Below are positions 6,990 to 15,967 of a stretch of DNA of 23,329 bases, piece after piece; positions within the stretch are counted from its first letter, which is position 1, and every line of letters starts with the position of its first letter. The DNA is from CAYNLK01 sp964398055 (GTDB lineage Bacteria; Chloroflexota; Anaerolineae; 4572-78; J111). The stretch covers positions 1 through 23,329 of the forward strand of contig CAYNLK010000079.1 of the NCBI GenBank assembly GCA_964398055.1, in the 5' to 3' direction. The notes beneath the pieces were generated by a model, which saw nothing but the letters and a program-made list of their open reading frames with translations, ran no database searches and was not told the DNA's origin. Position numbers and translations under genes: made by a program.

Positions 6990-7373
6990 CTAGATCTTAC
7001 CATACTTGGTTAAAATTTTATTGACCTGCTCGATGAGATCTGCCGGGTTAAAAGGTTTCAAAAAATAATCTTCAGCGCCCAACTCCAGCCCCGTATTGAT
7101 CTCTGTTTCCTGGCCTTTAGCTGACAGGAAGACGATAGGGATATCCCGGGTACTTTCCTGCCCTTTGAGCGCCTCGCAAGCCTCATAACCGGTCATCTTG
7201 GGCATCCGAACATCCATCAGAATTAAATCAGGCTGCGCGGTGGTCGCTTTTGAAACAGCCTCGGCGCCGTTGGCAACGTGCATAACTGTGAAGCCGTGAA
7301 TTTGCAGGGTAAACACAATCAAATCACGGATGTCACGTTCATCTTCGGCTACCAGGATGACAGGTTCACTCAT
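6990..7373 (-). CDS. Single-domain response regulator (CheY-like receiver)
   Basis: A 127-residue stand-alone receiver domain. The acidic pair E10-D11, phosphorylation site D54 (LILMDVRMP), S84 and K106 (FLKPF) are all present, so phosphotransfer should be possible. There is no output domain; it would act by protein contact or pass phosphate on. It lies 45 bases after the giant histidine kinase stop codon and nine bases before the serine-less hydrolase gene, making the kinase its likely phosphate donor and the hydrolase-fold protein a candidate partner. The start is ATG at 7371-7373, with AAGGAT upstream. Confidence 0.92.
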   Translation of the reverse strand: MSEPVILVAEDERDIRDLIVFTLQIHGFTVMHVANGAEAVSKATTAQPDLILMDVRMPKMTGYEACEALKGQESTRDIPIVFLSAKGQETEINTGLELGAEDYFLKPFNPADLIEQVNKILTKYGKI

Positions 7374-7418
7374 AAATTTTACTTATCCTTCAAAACTTTG
7401 CCATAGGCTTGAGGTCAG

Positions 7419-10400
7419 TTATTCAGTAAGTACATGTTGCTCAACGAGGGCCTCATCCTCAAATTGGGCGGCTACCGGCACCGTAAAGCTAAAGGTTGTG
7501 CCTACATCTACCTCACTCTCAACCCAGATGTCGCCCCCCAGCATTTCTACCAGTGATCTGGTGATGGCCAAACCCAACCCCGTGCCATCAACCAATTGAA
7601 CTTCGTGCCGCTCAGAGCGGAAAAAGCGGTCAAAGATATGATCGATATCTTCTTCAGGAATACCAATGCCGGTGTCTTCTACATCTATCCGCACAAGTTT
7701 ATCTTCGACCAGAGTGGCATAGACCCGAATTTTACCTTCCTCCGGGGTATATTGCCAGGCATTGCCGATCAGGTTGACCAGGATCTGGATCAAACGGGCC
7801 CGGTCGGCTCGAACCGGAGGCAGTTGGTCCGGTAAGTGCAGCGATAGATCCATCGTTTTTTGAACCATTTGCCCTTCAAAGGAAATCGCCACCTCTTTGA
7901 TAAGCCGGATAACATCCACCGGCTCAAGTTGCAATTTTATGCGACCTGTCTCAATTCGGGAAATTTCGAGGATATCATTGACCAACTCGGTCAGGCGATT
8001 GGCGTTCGATTGAATGACCTTGACAAAACGCTGCTGGATCTCATTGAGGTCACCCACCTGGGCATTGCCGGAAGCCAACAGATCGGCATAACCCTTGATC
8101 GAGGTCAAGGGCGTCCGCAGTTCGTGGGAAACCGTGGAGATGAATTCATTCTTCAAACGCTCGATCTCGGCCTCGCGGCTAATATCTCTGATCACGGCCA
8201 CCACACCCAAAGTTTCCTCCGCCCCCAGAGCCACAGGAGTCAACGTGACCACAATGGCTTTCTTACCCACCCCAATCCGGAACTCGGCGGCGGCTTCACC
8301 GGCATCAAGCTTGCTCAGGGCTTTGAGTAAATTGTCGTAAAAGAGCTGGGTCAACTCCAATTCTACCGGAGATTTGGATTGGCCCAAAATCTGATCGATC
8401 GATTGATTCTCAACCAGATTGGGATTCACATTTAAAATCTCAGCCGCTTTGGGGTTGAGCAGAATGACGTTATGCCGGGCATCCAGCACCAACACCCCAT
8501 CGGCAATATCTTTAAGAATGGCCTCGTGTTTAGCCGCCTCGGTTGCCTGGGTTCTCAACATAATCCCCAGCCGTTCAGCCTGGTCGGTAATCAAGCGATA
8601 CAGTTCGGCATTGTTGATGGCATTGGCAATTTGGGCGCCGGCCGCGGCGACCAATTTGAGATGGTCCTCCGTAAAGTAATTGGGTTCCGGGTGAAAGAGC
8701 AGCAGCGCGCCCATCAAGCCCTCGCCGGTAGCAAGCGGCACCGCCATAGCCGAGCGGCGATCAGACATACCCTCATGGGGGATCCAGTCTGGCTCTTCGG
8801 ACAAATCCGGGACGATGCGTGGCTCGCGCAGTTCCATCACTGTGCCGGCCAGGCCATAGCCCAGCCGATATTTGGTCTTTTGTCCGCCGCGGGGTAGCGT
8901 TTTGTCGCGCCCCAGGGCCGCCCGGTAGATCAACTCGCCGCTGCCGTGATCGAGTAATAAAATTGAGCCGTGGGAAATACCAATAGCCCGGTTGATCAGG
9001 TTGAGGGCTTCATTCAACACCCGATCCAGATCAAGGCTAACCGATAGCTCACGGGTAATCTGATATAACGTTTCAACCCGGTCCCGTTCTTCGGTCAGGT
9101 CTTGCAGCGTTTCGGCTAACTGTTTGGTGCGCTCTTCCACCCGCTGCTCCAGTTGTTCGGTCAGGGTGTTCAACCGGTGTACCAGGCGGGCATTGTCGAT
9201 GGCGACGGCGGCCAGGTCGGCCAGCGTTGTGACCAATTCCAGCATATTTTTTTGATGGATCACCGTTTCAATGGCCAGAATACCGAAAACGCCTTCTTCT
9301 GTTTTTAAGGGCACATAGGTAACATCATCCGGGAAGGGTAATTCATAGCCGGGCAGGTTATCATTCTGACCGGCCCGCCCTCCTTCAATGACCGAAACCT
9401 GACCGGATTGAATGACGGTGGCAAAAGGTTCTGTCTCAACGGGGATCGGGCTTTCGTTAAGGGCTTCAAACATGATTTCGGGAATGTTTTTAGTGTTCGC
9501 AATCCTGATGGTCTGCCGGGCGGTATCGATGAGCCAGATTGAGCCTTTATTGACCCCCACCAGGTCAAAAACAGCATCCAAAACCAGGTTGAGCACCTCG
9601 TCCAGGTCAAGGGCCCGGTTGATCGATTGGGCCACTTCGGTGAGGGCAGCCAATTGGCGAACCTGATGGCGAGCCGCTTCAAATAAGCGGGTATTTTGCA
9701 TCGCCACGGCCACCTGGTTGGCAAAGGCCAACAGCACGTCGGCATCTTCCTGAGTAAAGAAGTCAACCTGATAACTGTCAACTGCCATCAAGCCGAGCAG
9801 ATTGGTACCATAAGTGAGGGGCACACCCAACCAGCTCCTGATCGGGCTGTGAATTGAAGCGGAGAAGGAAGTTGGGTACTCCTGCCGGACATCTTTAACA
9901 ATAACCGGTTCCTGCAACTCGATGACTTTGCGGTTGGGATTATTTCCGGTCAGGGGAAAAGTAAGTCCAATGACCTGCTGGCTGTCCTCCCAACCTTGCC
10001 CGCCGATAATGACCAATTGCTCATCTTCCAACCGCTGCACGTTGGCGCTATCATAATCAACCACTTTCTTCAGCTCTTGCAGCACCACGTTGAGGAGTTC
10101 GTCAATTTCAAGCTGAGAACTGATCGTTTCGGCCACGCCCCGCAGCGTATCGGCCAGGCGGCGACGCTGCTGTTCAAGTTCAAAAAGCCGGGCATTTTCA
10201 ATCGCGGCTGCAGCATGGTTGGCAAAAATCTCGAGGGTCTGTATGGTCAGCAGGTCGGGGCGTTGATTGGTATCGGGATTGTCAACCGTGAGCAGGCCGA
10301 TGATCTGCTGCTCTGTATCGGTGAGCGGCACGAATAGTAAGTCCCCGGACCGCCACATGTTGTCTGAAACTTGAGGCCGACTCCGTTCAACGATGGCCAA

Positions 10401-12404
10401 GTTAGAAGATTCAGGTAAAGATGCTTCAATATAAGGAATATCCAGTTTGCCCAGCCAGACCTCTTTGCGTTCAGACGGAATGAAGTAACTATTGCCCAAC
10501 CGGAATTCGGCCTGCATAATCTCTAGCAAATTTGAGAGCGGCTGTTTATTGACCATCTTTAAGGCTTCAAATTGCGGCACCAAAATACCGGCCCCAACCT
10601 CAGGGTAGAGGATAGGGGGATCAGGTTGAACCAGGCTGATGACCACCAGGTTATAGCCAACCGACTCCAAAATGGCGTAAGCGATATCCTCCAACACTTC
10701 ATATAGGGGCCGGTTGGTGCGAAAAGTATTGCTGATCTCAGCCAGCCGGGCCAGTTGGTCGGCCCGGCGACTGGCCCGTTCACGCTCAGTTTTTTGCTCC
10801 TGGTAGGCCTGGGCGTTGCCAATGGCAATGGCCGCATGGTTGGCTAAGGCTTCCAGGTAGCGCAACTGATCGTTGGTAAAGTGATTGAAATCTTGATTTT
10901 CCAGATTGATAACCCCGGCCGGTTCGCCGCCATAAATAATCGGCACGGCGATCTGAGAGCGGGTGTTTCGCCCCTGGTCAACAAAGTTTTTATCACTTAA
11001 GACATTGGGCACTAAAACCGCGGTTCCGGTTCTGAGGGCTTGCTCTATAATGCCTGATTGGGCCAGAGCAATCTGAACCTGTTCCAGAGGGCGGGGCGCG
11101 GTATCAGTTCCAATTTGCTCTTTATGAGCCGTAAGTTGCTGAGTGATCGCATTGTAAAGGCTGACGTTGCCAAAATCAGCTTGCGTCATTCGCATCGCCT
11201 CAGCCAGCACCAAACCCAGGATCCGATCCAGATCGAGCGTGCTATTCAGCTCACGGCTTACCCGCTGTAAGCCGGCCAACTCATCGATGCGACTTTGAAG
11301 TTGCTGGTCGGTAGAACTAAAGCGCCGGGCGTGATCGATGGCAATAGCGATTTGATTAACGGCCACTTCAAGAATAGCCAGATCTCGATAATCGTAGTAA
11401 TTTGGCGGAACCGCGGCCAGTTCTAACGTGCCCAAAAAATTAGAGCCAGCCTTAAGCGGCGCGCCCATGTAAGAGCGATAGGCGAAGCCTTGTAAACCGG
11501 CCCGCGGGGTAATATCGGTGCGGCGCCAGGTGTCATTAATCAATAGTGAACTCTGGTTGGCGGCGATCCAGCCGGTATAGCCTTCATTCAAGGCATAAGT
11601 CTGGCTTAAAGCCTCAACGTTGGGGTTATCTTTCGGTAACCGGTCGACGACGGTCAGGCTTTGGCTGCGGTCATCCCACAAACAGATCTCAGCGATGTCG
11701 AATTGAAACAGTTCTTTCAAATAGGGCATCCCCAACACCAAACGACAAGCCGACTCCAGGTCGATGGGTTGAGGCGCGGCTGCCAGGGTTTGATTGATTT
11801 GGTTGATAATGATTAACTCTTGATCCCAACGTTGTTTTTCCTGAGCCAGTTCCAGATTTTGAATAGCCAGAATCAGGTCGAGCCGGTTGGCAAAGGCAGC
11901 CAGTAACTGCTCGTCTTGAGGTAAAAAGGCGGGGCCGGAAATCTTGTCGGCAACCAGCAAGACCCCGAGTAACTGATTGCCGCCGGGGGTAGTAAAGGGC
12001 AGCGCCAAAATGGCGTGATGTGGAAAATCTGGCCAGGTTCTCGCCTCATGATGATCGTGGCTCAGATCATCAATTCGAACCAGGCCGCGCGGCGAATTGG
12101 TCTCATCCGGCTGTTGAAACCAGGCCCGGATGGGCAAACCGGCCAGACTATCGTTAACTGCCTGTCTGGTGAAATTGGTGATTGTTTCGGGAGTGGCCCA
12201 GGAGGTGGCTGGATTCAGCTCTTGTCTTTGATGATCCAGCACATAGATGCAGCAAGCCTGGGCTTCAAGTGCGGCGGCTACTTCTCTGGCTAACGCCTGT
12301 AACACGTAGGCAATTTCTTGCAAGCGATCTTTAATTTCACCTGCCCCGTGGATATTCTGTTCCAAGTCGATTTGACTTGACACTTTATTATTGGTGATCA
12401 CCAA
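7419..12404 (-). CDS. Soluble multi-GAF/PAS sensor histidine kinase
   Basis: A 1661-residue cytoplasmic sensor kinase without membrane segments. I read seven GAF domains in tandem, roughly 30-190, 215-358, 388-531, 567-738, 765-905, 935-1072 and 1123-1266, several introduced by repeats of the LDLDRVLNLVL type and each ending in AIAIxNARL-like helices. A coiled linker (about 1075-1115, LEQRVEERTKQLAETLQDL) separates GAF6 from GAF7. A PAS domain (about 1300-1405) is followed by HisKA with SHELRTP (phospho-histidine about 1427) and a HATPase domain with N box NLIGNAWQYTP (about 1548), DTGIGIP (about 1579), FDRFF and GTGLGL (about 1608). The kinase looks active. The start is TTG 12404 after GGGGGAG; GTG 12401 is an alternative. 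Signals are unknown. It is flanked by two response regulators. Confidence 0.93.
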   Translation of the reverse strand: MVITNNKVSSQIDLEQNIHGAGEIKDRLQEIAYVLQALAREVAAALEAQACCIYVLDHQRQELNPATSWATPETITNFTRQAVNDSLAGLPIRAWFQQPDETNSPRGLVRIDDLSHDHHEARTWPDFPHHAILALPFTTPGGNQLLGVLLVADKISGPAFLPQDEQLLAAFANRLDLILAIQNLELAQEKQRWDQELIIINQINQTLAAAPQPIDLESACRLVLGMPYLKELFQFDIAEICLWDDRSQSLTVVDRLPKDNPNVEALSQTYALNEGYTGWIAANQSSLLINDTWRRTDITPRAGLQGFAYRSYMGAPLKAGSNFLGTLELAAVPPNYYDYRDLAILEVAVNQIAIAIDHARRFSSTDQQLQSRIDELAGLQRVSRELNSTLDLDRILGLVLAEAMRMTQADFGNVSLYNAITQQLTAHKEQIGTDTAPRPLEQVQIALAQSGIIEQALRTGTAVLVPNVLSDKNFVDQGRNTRSQIAVPIIYGGEPAGVINLENQDFNHFTNDQLRYLEALANHAAIAIGNAQAYQEQKTERERASRRADQLARLAEISNTFRTNRPLYEVLEDIAYAILESVGYNLVVISLVQPDPPILYPEVGAGILVPQFEALKMVNKQPLSNLLEIMQAEFRLGNSYFIPSERKEVWLGKLDIPYIEASLPESSNLAIVERSRPQVSDNMWRSGDLLFVPLTDTEQQIIGLLTVDNPDTNQRPDLLTIQTLEIFANHAAAAIENARLFELEQQRRRLADTLRGVAETISSQLEIDELLNVVLQELKKVVDYDSANVQRLEDEQLVIIGGQGWEDSQQVIGLTFPLTGNNPNRKVIELQEPVIVKDVRQEYPTSFSASIHSPIRSWLGVPLTYGTNLLGLMAVDSYQVDFFTQEDADVLLAFANQVAVAMQNTRLFEAARHQVRQLAALTEVAQSINRALDLDEVLNLVLDAVFDLVGVNKGSIWLIDTARQTIRIANTKNIPEIMFEALNESPIPVETEPFATVIQSGQVSVIEGGRAGQNDNLPGYELPFPDDVTYVPLKTEEGVFGILAIETVIHQKNMLELVTTLADLAAVAIDNARLVHRLNTLTEQLEQRVEERTKQLAETLQDLTEERDRVETLYQITRELSVSLDLDRVLNEALNLINRAIGISHGSILLLDHGSGELIYRAALGRDKTLPRGGQKTKYRLGYGLAGTVMELREPRIVPDLSEEPDWIPHEGMSDRRSAMAVPLATGEGLMGALLLFHPEPNYFTEDHLKLVAAAGAQIANAINNAELYRLITDQAERLGIMLRTQATEAAKHEAILKDIADGVLVLDARHNVILLNPKAAEILNVNPNLVENQSIDQILGQSKSPVELELTQLFYDNLLKALSKLDAGEAAAEFRIGVGKKAIVVTLTPVALGAEETLGVVAVIRDISREAEIERLKNEFISTVSHELRTPLTSIKGYADLLASGNAQVGDLNEIQQRFVKVIQSNANRLTELVNDILEISRIETGRIKLQLEPVDVIRLIKEVAISFEGQMVQKTMDLSLHLPDQLPPVRADRARLIQILVNLIGNAWQYTPEEGKIRVYATLVEDKLVRIDVEDTGIGIPEEDIDHIFDRFFRSERHEVQLVDGTGLGLAITRSLVEMLGGDIWVESEVDVGTTFSFTVPVAAQFEDEALVEQHVLTE

Positions 12405-12419
12405 TCTTCACACTCCCCC

Positions 12420-12446
12420 AAACAAACAGCCAGAAAACGCTCTGGC
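12420..12446 (-). terminator. Attenuator-like hairpin before the kinase gene
   Basis: On the minus strand GCCAGA-GCGTTT-TCTGGC (plus-strand 12429-12446) forms a six-base-pair hairpin followed by TGTTTGTTT. It sits between the regulator stop and the kinase start in an unusually long 134-base gap. It could end some transcripts before the kinase gene, but the U-run is interrupted. Confidence 0.35.
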
Positions 12447-12538
12447 TGAGTCAGGGCAAGCCATCGCCTTGCTCATCAGTTCCAAATCTCGGATTTACTT
12501 GATAAGGTACAACCAGCTTCAAGCAGAGACGCCAGTCC

Positions 12539-13450
12539 CTATTTGGGAAGGTCAGGGCAACCCTTGCCTTTGCGCCGGTTTTCAGCGGCGTCTTCCGTAA
12601 TCTGCACAATGTCGGCAAAGGGACCATCCTGGCTGGTCACCACCCCAACTACCAACTTCATCAAAGCAGCTTCATGGGTTACGCCGTCGATATCCTCGTA
12701 AACAACTTTGCCGGCCTCTCGCACCGAAAACGGATAGAACACATTGCTTTCTTCATCAAACCGGCGGATGACGGTTTTGCAGATTACCGGCGCGGCCTCA
12801 GCCGTGGTGAGAATGATAAAATCATTATCCGAGGCCTGGCCGATGAAATCATTCATCGAGCCGAATTCTTCAACAGTCTCCCGCATAATATCGGCCAGAA
12901 AAATCAAGACCTCGTTAACCTGGATAGGCCCGGCGATTTCCTTGAACGCGCTGGCGTTCCTGATGCCAAAGTAGAGTAAAACCCAGGGTTCTACTGAATC
13001 CTTGACATTCTTCAGTTGTTCTTCAATCAACTTGCCGGCTGGCAGATTGGTTACCGGGTGGGTTAAAGCCTCGCGCAAGGAGCGGCGAATAGTGCCTTCA
13101 ACCCGCAGCTTGAGCTCCTCAATATCAAAGGGCTTGGTGATGTAATCGTCCGCCCCTAACTCAAGTCCGGCAATCTTGTCGCTGCGATCATCTCGTTGGG
13201 TCAAAAAGATAATCGGCACATAGCTGGTCCGCGTGTTGCTCCGCAAGATGCGGCACACATCGTAGCCATCGATGTCCGGTAAATTGATATCTAACACGAT
13301 CACGTTGGGTAATTTAGTGCGGCAGATGTCCAGGGCTTCCTGCCCTTTCTTGGCTACCAACACCTCGTACCCTTGTGAGTCGAAGTAGATACGCAACATT
13401 TTTGAGATATCGGTATCATCTTCTACTACCAGGATGCGGCCCTTGCCCAT
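12539..13450 (-). CDS. Response regulator with degenerate GGDEF-like output domain
   Basis: A 303-residue two-domain regulator. The receiver (1-122) is complete: D11, D12, phosphorylation site D54 (IVLDINLPD), T84 and K107. Residues 130-295 follow the layout of a GGDEF (diguanylate cyclase) domain: HPVTNLPAGKLIEEQL replaces the usual DPLTGLPNR start, LLYFGIRNASAFKEIAG the metal-site strand, and SDNDF (207-211) stands where GGDEF should be. The active-site loop and probably the metal ligands are lost, so cyclic-di-GMP synthesis is unlikely; GTP or protein binding remains possible. The start is ATG 13450 with AGGTGG upstream. It lies between the acyl-ACP reductase homologue (31-base gap) and the giant kinase (134-base gap). 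Confidence 0.85.
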   Translation of the reverse strand: MGKGRILVVEDDTDISKMLRIYFDSQGYEVLVAKKGQEALDICRTKLPNVIVLDINLPDIDGYDVCRILRSNTRTSYVPIIFLTQRDDRSDKIAGLELGADDYITKPFDIEELKLRVEGTIRRSLREALTHPVTNLPAGKLIEEQLKNVKDSVEPWVLLYFGIRNASAFKEIAGPIQVNEVLIFLADIMRETVEEFGSMNDFIGQASDNDFIILTTAEAAPVICKTVIRRFDEESNVFYPFSVREAGKVVYEDIDGVTHEAALMKLVVGVVTSQDGPFADIVQITEDAAENRRKGKGCPDLPK

Positions 13451-13481
13451 ATATTACCACCTCTCTTGTAAGTGCAAATTA

Positions 13482-14585
13482 TTAAGGGTTGGCCCAATTC
13501 AGTTGAGCCTGCTTAAGATATGCATTTTGTCTGATTTGATCGATCTGTTCGTCGGTTACGGCTAATTCAAAGCTCCGGAACCCGCTTACCTGGAAACCAT
13601 GTTGGCTCGCCAGGGTGCTGATTGTCTCCACTTGCTCCAGGCTGATCTCTTTGCCCAGGGTATAACTTTTATACAGGCCGGCCAAAGCCAGGGTAATTGT
13701 TTCGGCCATACAAGCATAGGCCATACCCGGCGGAAAGCCAAAATCGAAGTTAAAATTGACCGGTCCCGGTACCTTCACCATCCCGCCCTCAATGACCAGA
13801 ACATCGTTGCGCGCCTCAACCACCTGGCGCGATACGTCTCTGGGCCGGGCCACATCGCACACCACCGCCCCACTTTTGAGATGCTGCGGCTCTATCACCG
13901 CCTCAATGGCGTTGGTCACCGTCAGGACCATCTCAGCTTGTCGCAAAGCTTGCATCTCGGTGCTGATTTCAATCTCGGCCGGCCCCTGCGCTTCAACCAG
14001 CGCCTGCACCTCGGCCAACGCCTCGCGACGCCGGCCAATTAGAATCAATTTGCCGACATGGGCGGCCAAACGCTGGGCGCAGACGCGCCCAATCGAACCG
14101 GTTGCGCCGACTACCGCGGCGGTAGCGGCAGCCGGACGAATATTCATCTGGCGGGCCGCCCGCAAGGTGGCGTCCACCGCCACAGCAATGGTATAGCTGT
14201 CACCGGTAGTCACCGGGATATCCAGGTGTTTGGCAATCGTTATGCCGGCGTCGCCCACCACCGAGGTAAATCCACCCAAACCCAATATTTTGGCCCCCAG
14301 TTTTTGAGCCAGCCGGCCGGTAGCAATCACCTTGTTATACACTATTTCCGGCGGCAGCGCCGCCATCTGCCTGGGGGTAAAGGGGCAGGCAATAAACCAG
14401 CCCTCGATCTCTTTGCCGGTAGCCAGAGAGGTGATGCCGGTAATGTGCGAGATGTAAACCGGTGGAAAGTAGCGCGACAAGAAATCTATGGCCGGGGCTG
14501 GCAATAGCTTACCGAGCAGCGGAAACTTGCGCTGAACGTCCCGTTTTGGATCAACCGGATGAATAATAAAGGCAAAATTGTCCAT
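13482..14585 (-). CDS. Acyl-ACP reductase-like (fatty aldehyde-forming) enzyme
   Basis: A 367-residue Rossmann-fold protein that matches, from memory of the family, cyanobacterial long-chain acyl-ACP reductase (AAR), which reduces fatty acyl-ACP with NADPH to the aldehyde. Shared landmarks in order are ITSLATGKEIEGWFI (51-65), LGGFTSVV (103-110), TTGDSYTIA (126-134, AAR has TTGNTHTAY), the nucleotide-binding GATGSIG (160-166), and YACMAET (290-296) in place of FACFAEA. That last motif keeps C292, equivalent to the acyl-thioester cysteine of AAR. The C-terminal LGKEISLEQVETISTLASQHGFQ also follows AAR. About 60 N-terminal and 20 C-terminal residues differ. No aldehyde-deformylating oxygenase gene is nearby, so alkane formation is not indicated. 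It sits 26 bases after the beta-helix gene. A general shikimate-dehydrogenase-like reductase is the fallback annotation. Confidence 0.8.
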   Translation of the reverse strand: MDNFAFIIHPVDPKRDVQRKFPLLGKLLPAPAIDFLSRYFPPVYISHITGITSLATGKEIEGWFIACPFTPRQMAALPPEIVYNKVIATGRLAQKLGAKILGLGGFTSVVGDAGITIAKHLDIPVTTGDSYTIAVAVDATLRAARQMNIRPAAATAAVVGATGSIGRVCAQRLAAHVGKLILIGRRREALAEVQALVEAQGPAEIEISTEMQALRQAEMVLTVTNAIEAVIEPQHLKSGAVVCDVARPRDVSRQVVEARNDVLVIEGGMVKVPGPVNFNFDFGFPPGMAYACMAETITLALAGLYKSYTLGKEISLEQVETISTLASQHGFQVSGFRSFELAVTDEQIDQIRQNAYLKQAQLNWANP

Positions 14586-14611
14586 AATTTCAGGAAAGCT
14601 GGTCCGGCCAA

Positions 14612-15934
14612 CTACTGATTTGCAGCCGCCATTTGCTCAGATTCAGCGTCAAACTCCTCCAACAACAAATCATCGTGATATTTGGGAATATGGCCGGAGC
14701 CGGGATATTTATGGTGGTCGCTGTCCTGATATTTGATATTCCGATCGATGATGCTGCGGCCTTCTCGGGCAAACAAAACCACATCCGACTCGATCGAGCG
14801 GGCCGGAAAGATGATATGGCCGGAGCCAATTCTACAGTTATGCCCCACGCAGCCCCCAATAACCGGCAGCTTCACTTCTCTTAATTCCCCTTTGTGCCAC
14901 ACCCGCAGAGGTTTGGCCAACAAATTGAAGTCGGTAAAGGTATTCCCGGCCCCAATAAATGTATCACGGCCAACCACACTCATCTGCAAACAGGTGTTTT
15001 GGGCCACCATTGAGTTTTCCATCAACGTGGTCATAAACAGGGCGGATCGAAACGGCAAATAGCAGCCATCGCCAACCACGCTGAGCATCAACTGAACGCC
15101 CTGCATAACGTTGACATTGTTGCCAATAATACTGGCGTTGATGACTGCGCCCGGCCCAACAGTGACATTATTGCCGATTATCGTCGGTCCCTGGATTATG
15201 GCGGCCGGATCAATCTGGGTATTCTTGCCCACCTGAACTAACGCTGACGATGACAGAAACTGCTTGCGTTCCAGTAAAGAACGCCACAGCACCTTGAGCA
15301 TCAGCGATAGGGTATCCAGTGATTTTTCAATGCGCGCCCCATAAGAAAAAATACCAAAAGGCGAGTTGGCCATAAAGATGTGGGTCCAATTTTCAATCGA
15401 TAGGAACGCCTTCAGGGGCACCATAAAACCCAGATCACCCTGCTCGGTAGCCATATAAGTGGGGATGTGATAGTAACCCATTTCTCTGGGTTCGGTATCC
15501 ACCACAACGGGTTGTGGCTCAATCTTACCAATGGCTGTGCCATCCGGGTAATAAAAAAGATCCGCCACGTAAACGTTATTTTGCAGCCGGATACCCTGCT
15601 GCAACGGTAGGGCATGGTTAATAATGGCCGCATCATCCGGGGCAAAGGCAATTTGCGCCGGTTGCCCTGAGGCTCGGGCTGCGGTGATAAAGGCCTCAAA
15701 GAGGAACTCATCAAAGAAGAGATTATCTCGATAAATTAAAACCTCATCGGCCAGAATTTCAGGGGGAAGAAACGAAGCGCTTCGCAACGAGCTGCACTCA
15801 ACCTCCTCCTGGCAATAAGGGCTGAGCACATCTCGCTGGTAGAGCCAGAGAGGCTTATTCATCACCCGTAAATCACGGGCCGGCTCATTAAAGGGCTCAA
15901 TGGGGGTTGGGTCTCGAATGATAATCTTCTTCAT
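14612..15934 (-). CDS. Left-handed beta-helix (hexapeptide repeat) protein with GlmU-like N-terminal part
   Basis: A 440-residue soluble protein. Residues about 232-390 form a left-handed parallel beta-helix of hexapeptide turns (VGKNTQIDPAAIIQGPTIIG, then IGNNVTVGPGAVINASIIG, VVGRDTFIGAGNTF, GHNCRIGSGHIIFPA), the fold of acyltransferases and of GlmU. The N-terminal 225 residues (NKPLWLYQRDVL, DEVLIYRDNLFFDEFLFEAF) resemble the nucleotidyltransferase-like head of GlmU-type proteins but lack the usual glycine-rich nucleotide loop. The C-terminal 40 residues are acidic and probably disordered. It lies 33 bases after a hydrolase and 26 bases before the acyl-ACP reductase homologue. Acyl- or nucleotidyl-transfer to a sugar is possible but cannot be shown; a catalytically silent scaffold is the alternative. 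Confidence 0.75.
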   Translation of the reverse strand: MKKIIIRDPTPIEPFNEPARDLRVMNKPLWLYQRDVLSPYCQEEVECSSLRSASFLPPEILADEVLIYRDNLFFDEFLFEAFITAARASGQPAQIAFAPDDAAIINHALPLQQGIRLQNNVYVADLFYYPDGTAIGKIEPQPVVVDTEPREMGYYHIPTYMATEQGDLGFMVPLKAFLSIENWTHIFMANSPFGIFSYGARIEKSLDTLSLMLKVLWRSLLERKQFLSSSALVQVGKNTQIDPAAIIQGPTIIGNNVTVGPGAVINASIIGNNVNVMQGVQLMLSVVGDGCYLPFRSALFMTTLMENSMVAQNTCLQMSVVGRDTFIGAGNTFTDFNLLAKPLRVWHKGELREVKLPVIGGCVGHNCRIGSGHIIFPARSIESDVVLFAREGRSIIDRNIKYQDSDHHKYPGSGHIPKYHDDLLLEEFDAESEQMAAANQ

Positions 15935-15967
15935 CTGTTAGAGTTCAACACTAACCCAGATTTTTAC

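Noticed and set aside
12448..12480. Riboswitch of the cyclic-di-GMP type upstream of the kinase
   Set aside because: Only a GCAAG/CTTGC stem and a GGGCAA-like phrase are present; the conserved core and second stem are missing.
13482..14585. Shikimate dehydrogenase or glutamyl-tRNA reductase
   Set aside because: It shares the Rossmann fold, but the ordered motifs and the Cys292 context fit acyl-ACP reductase much better.
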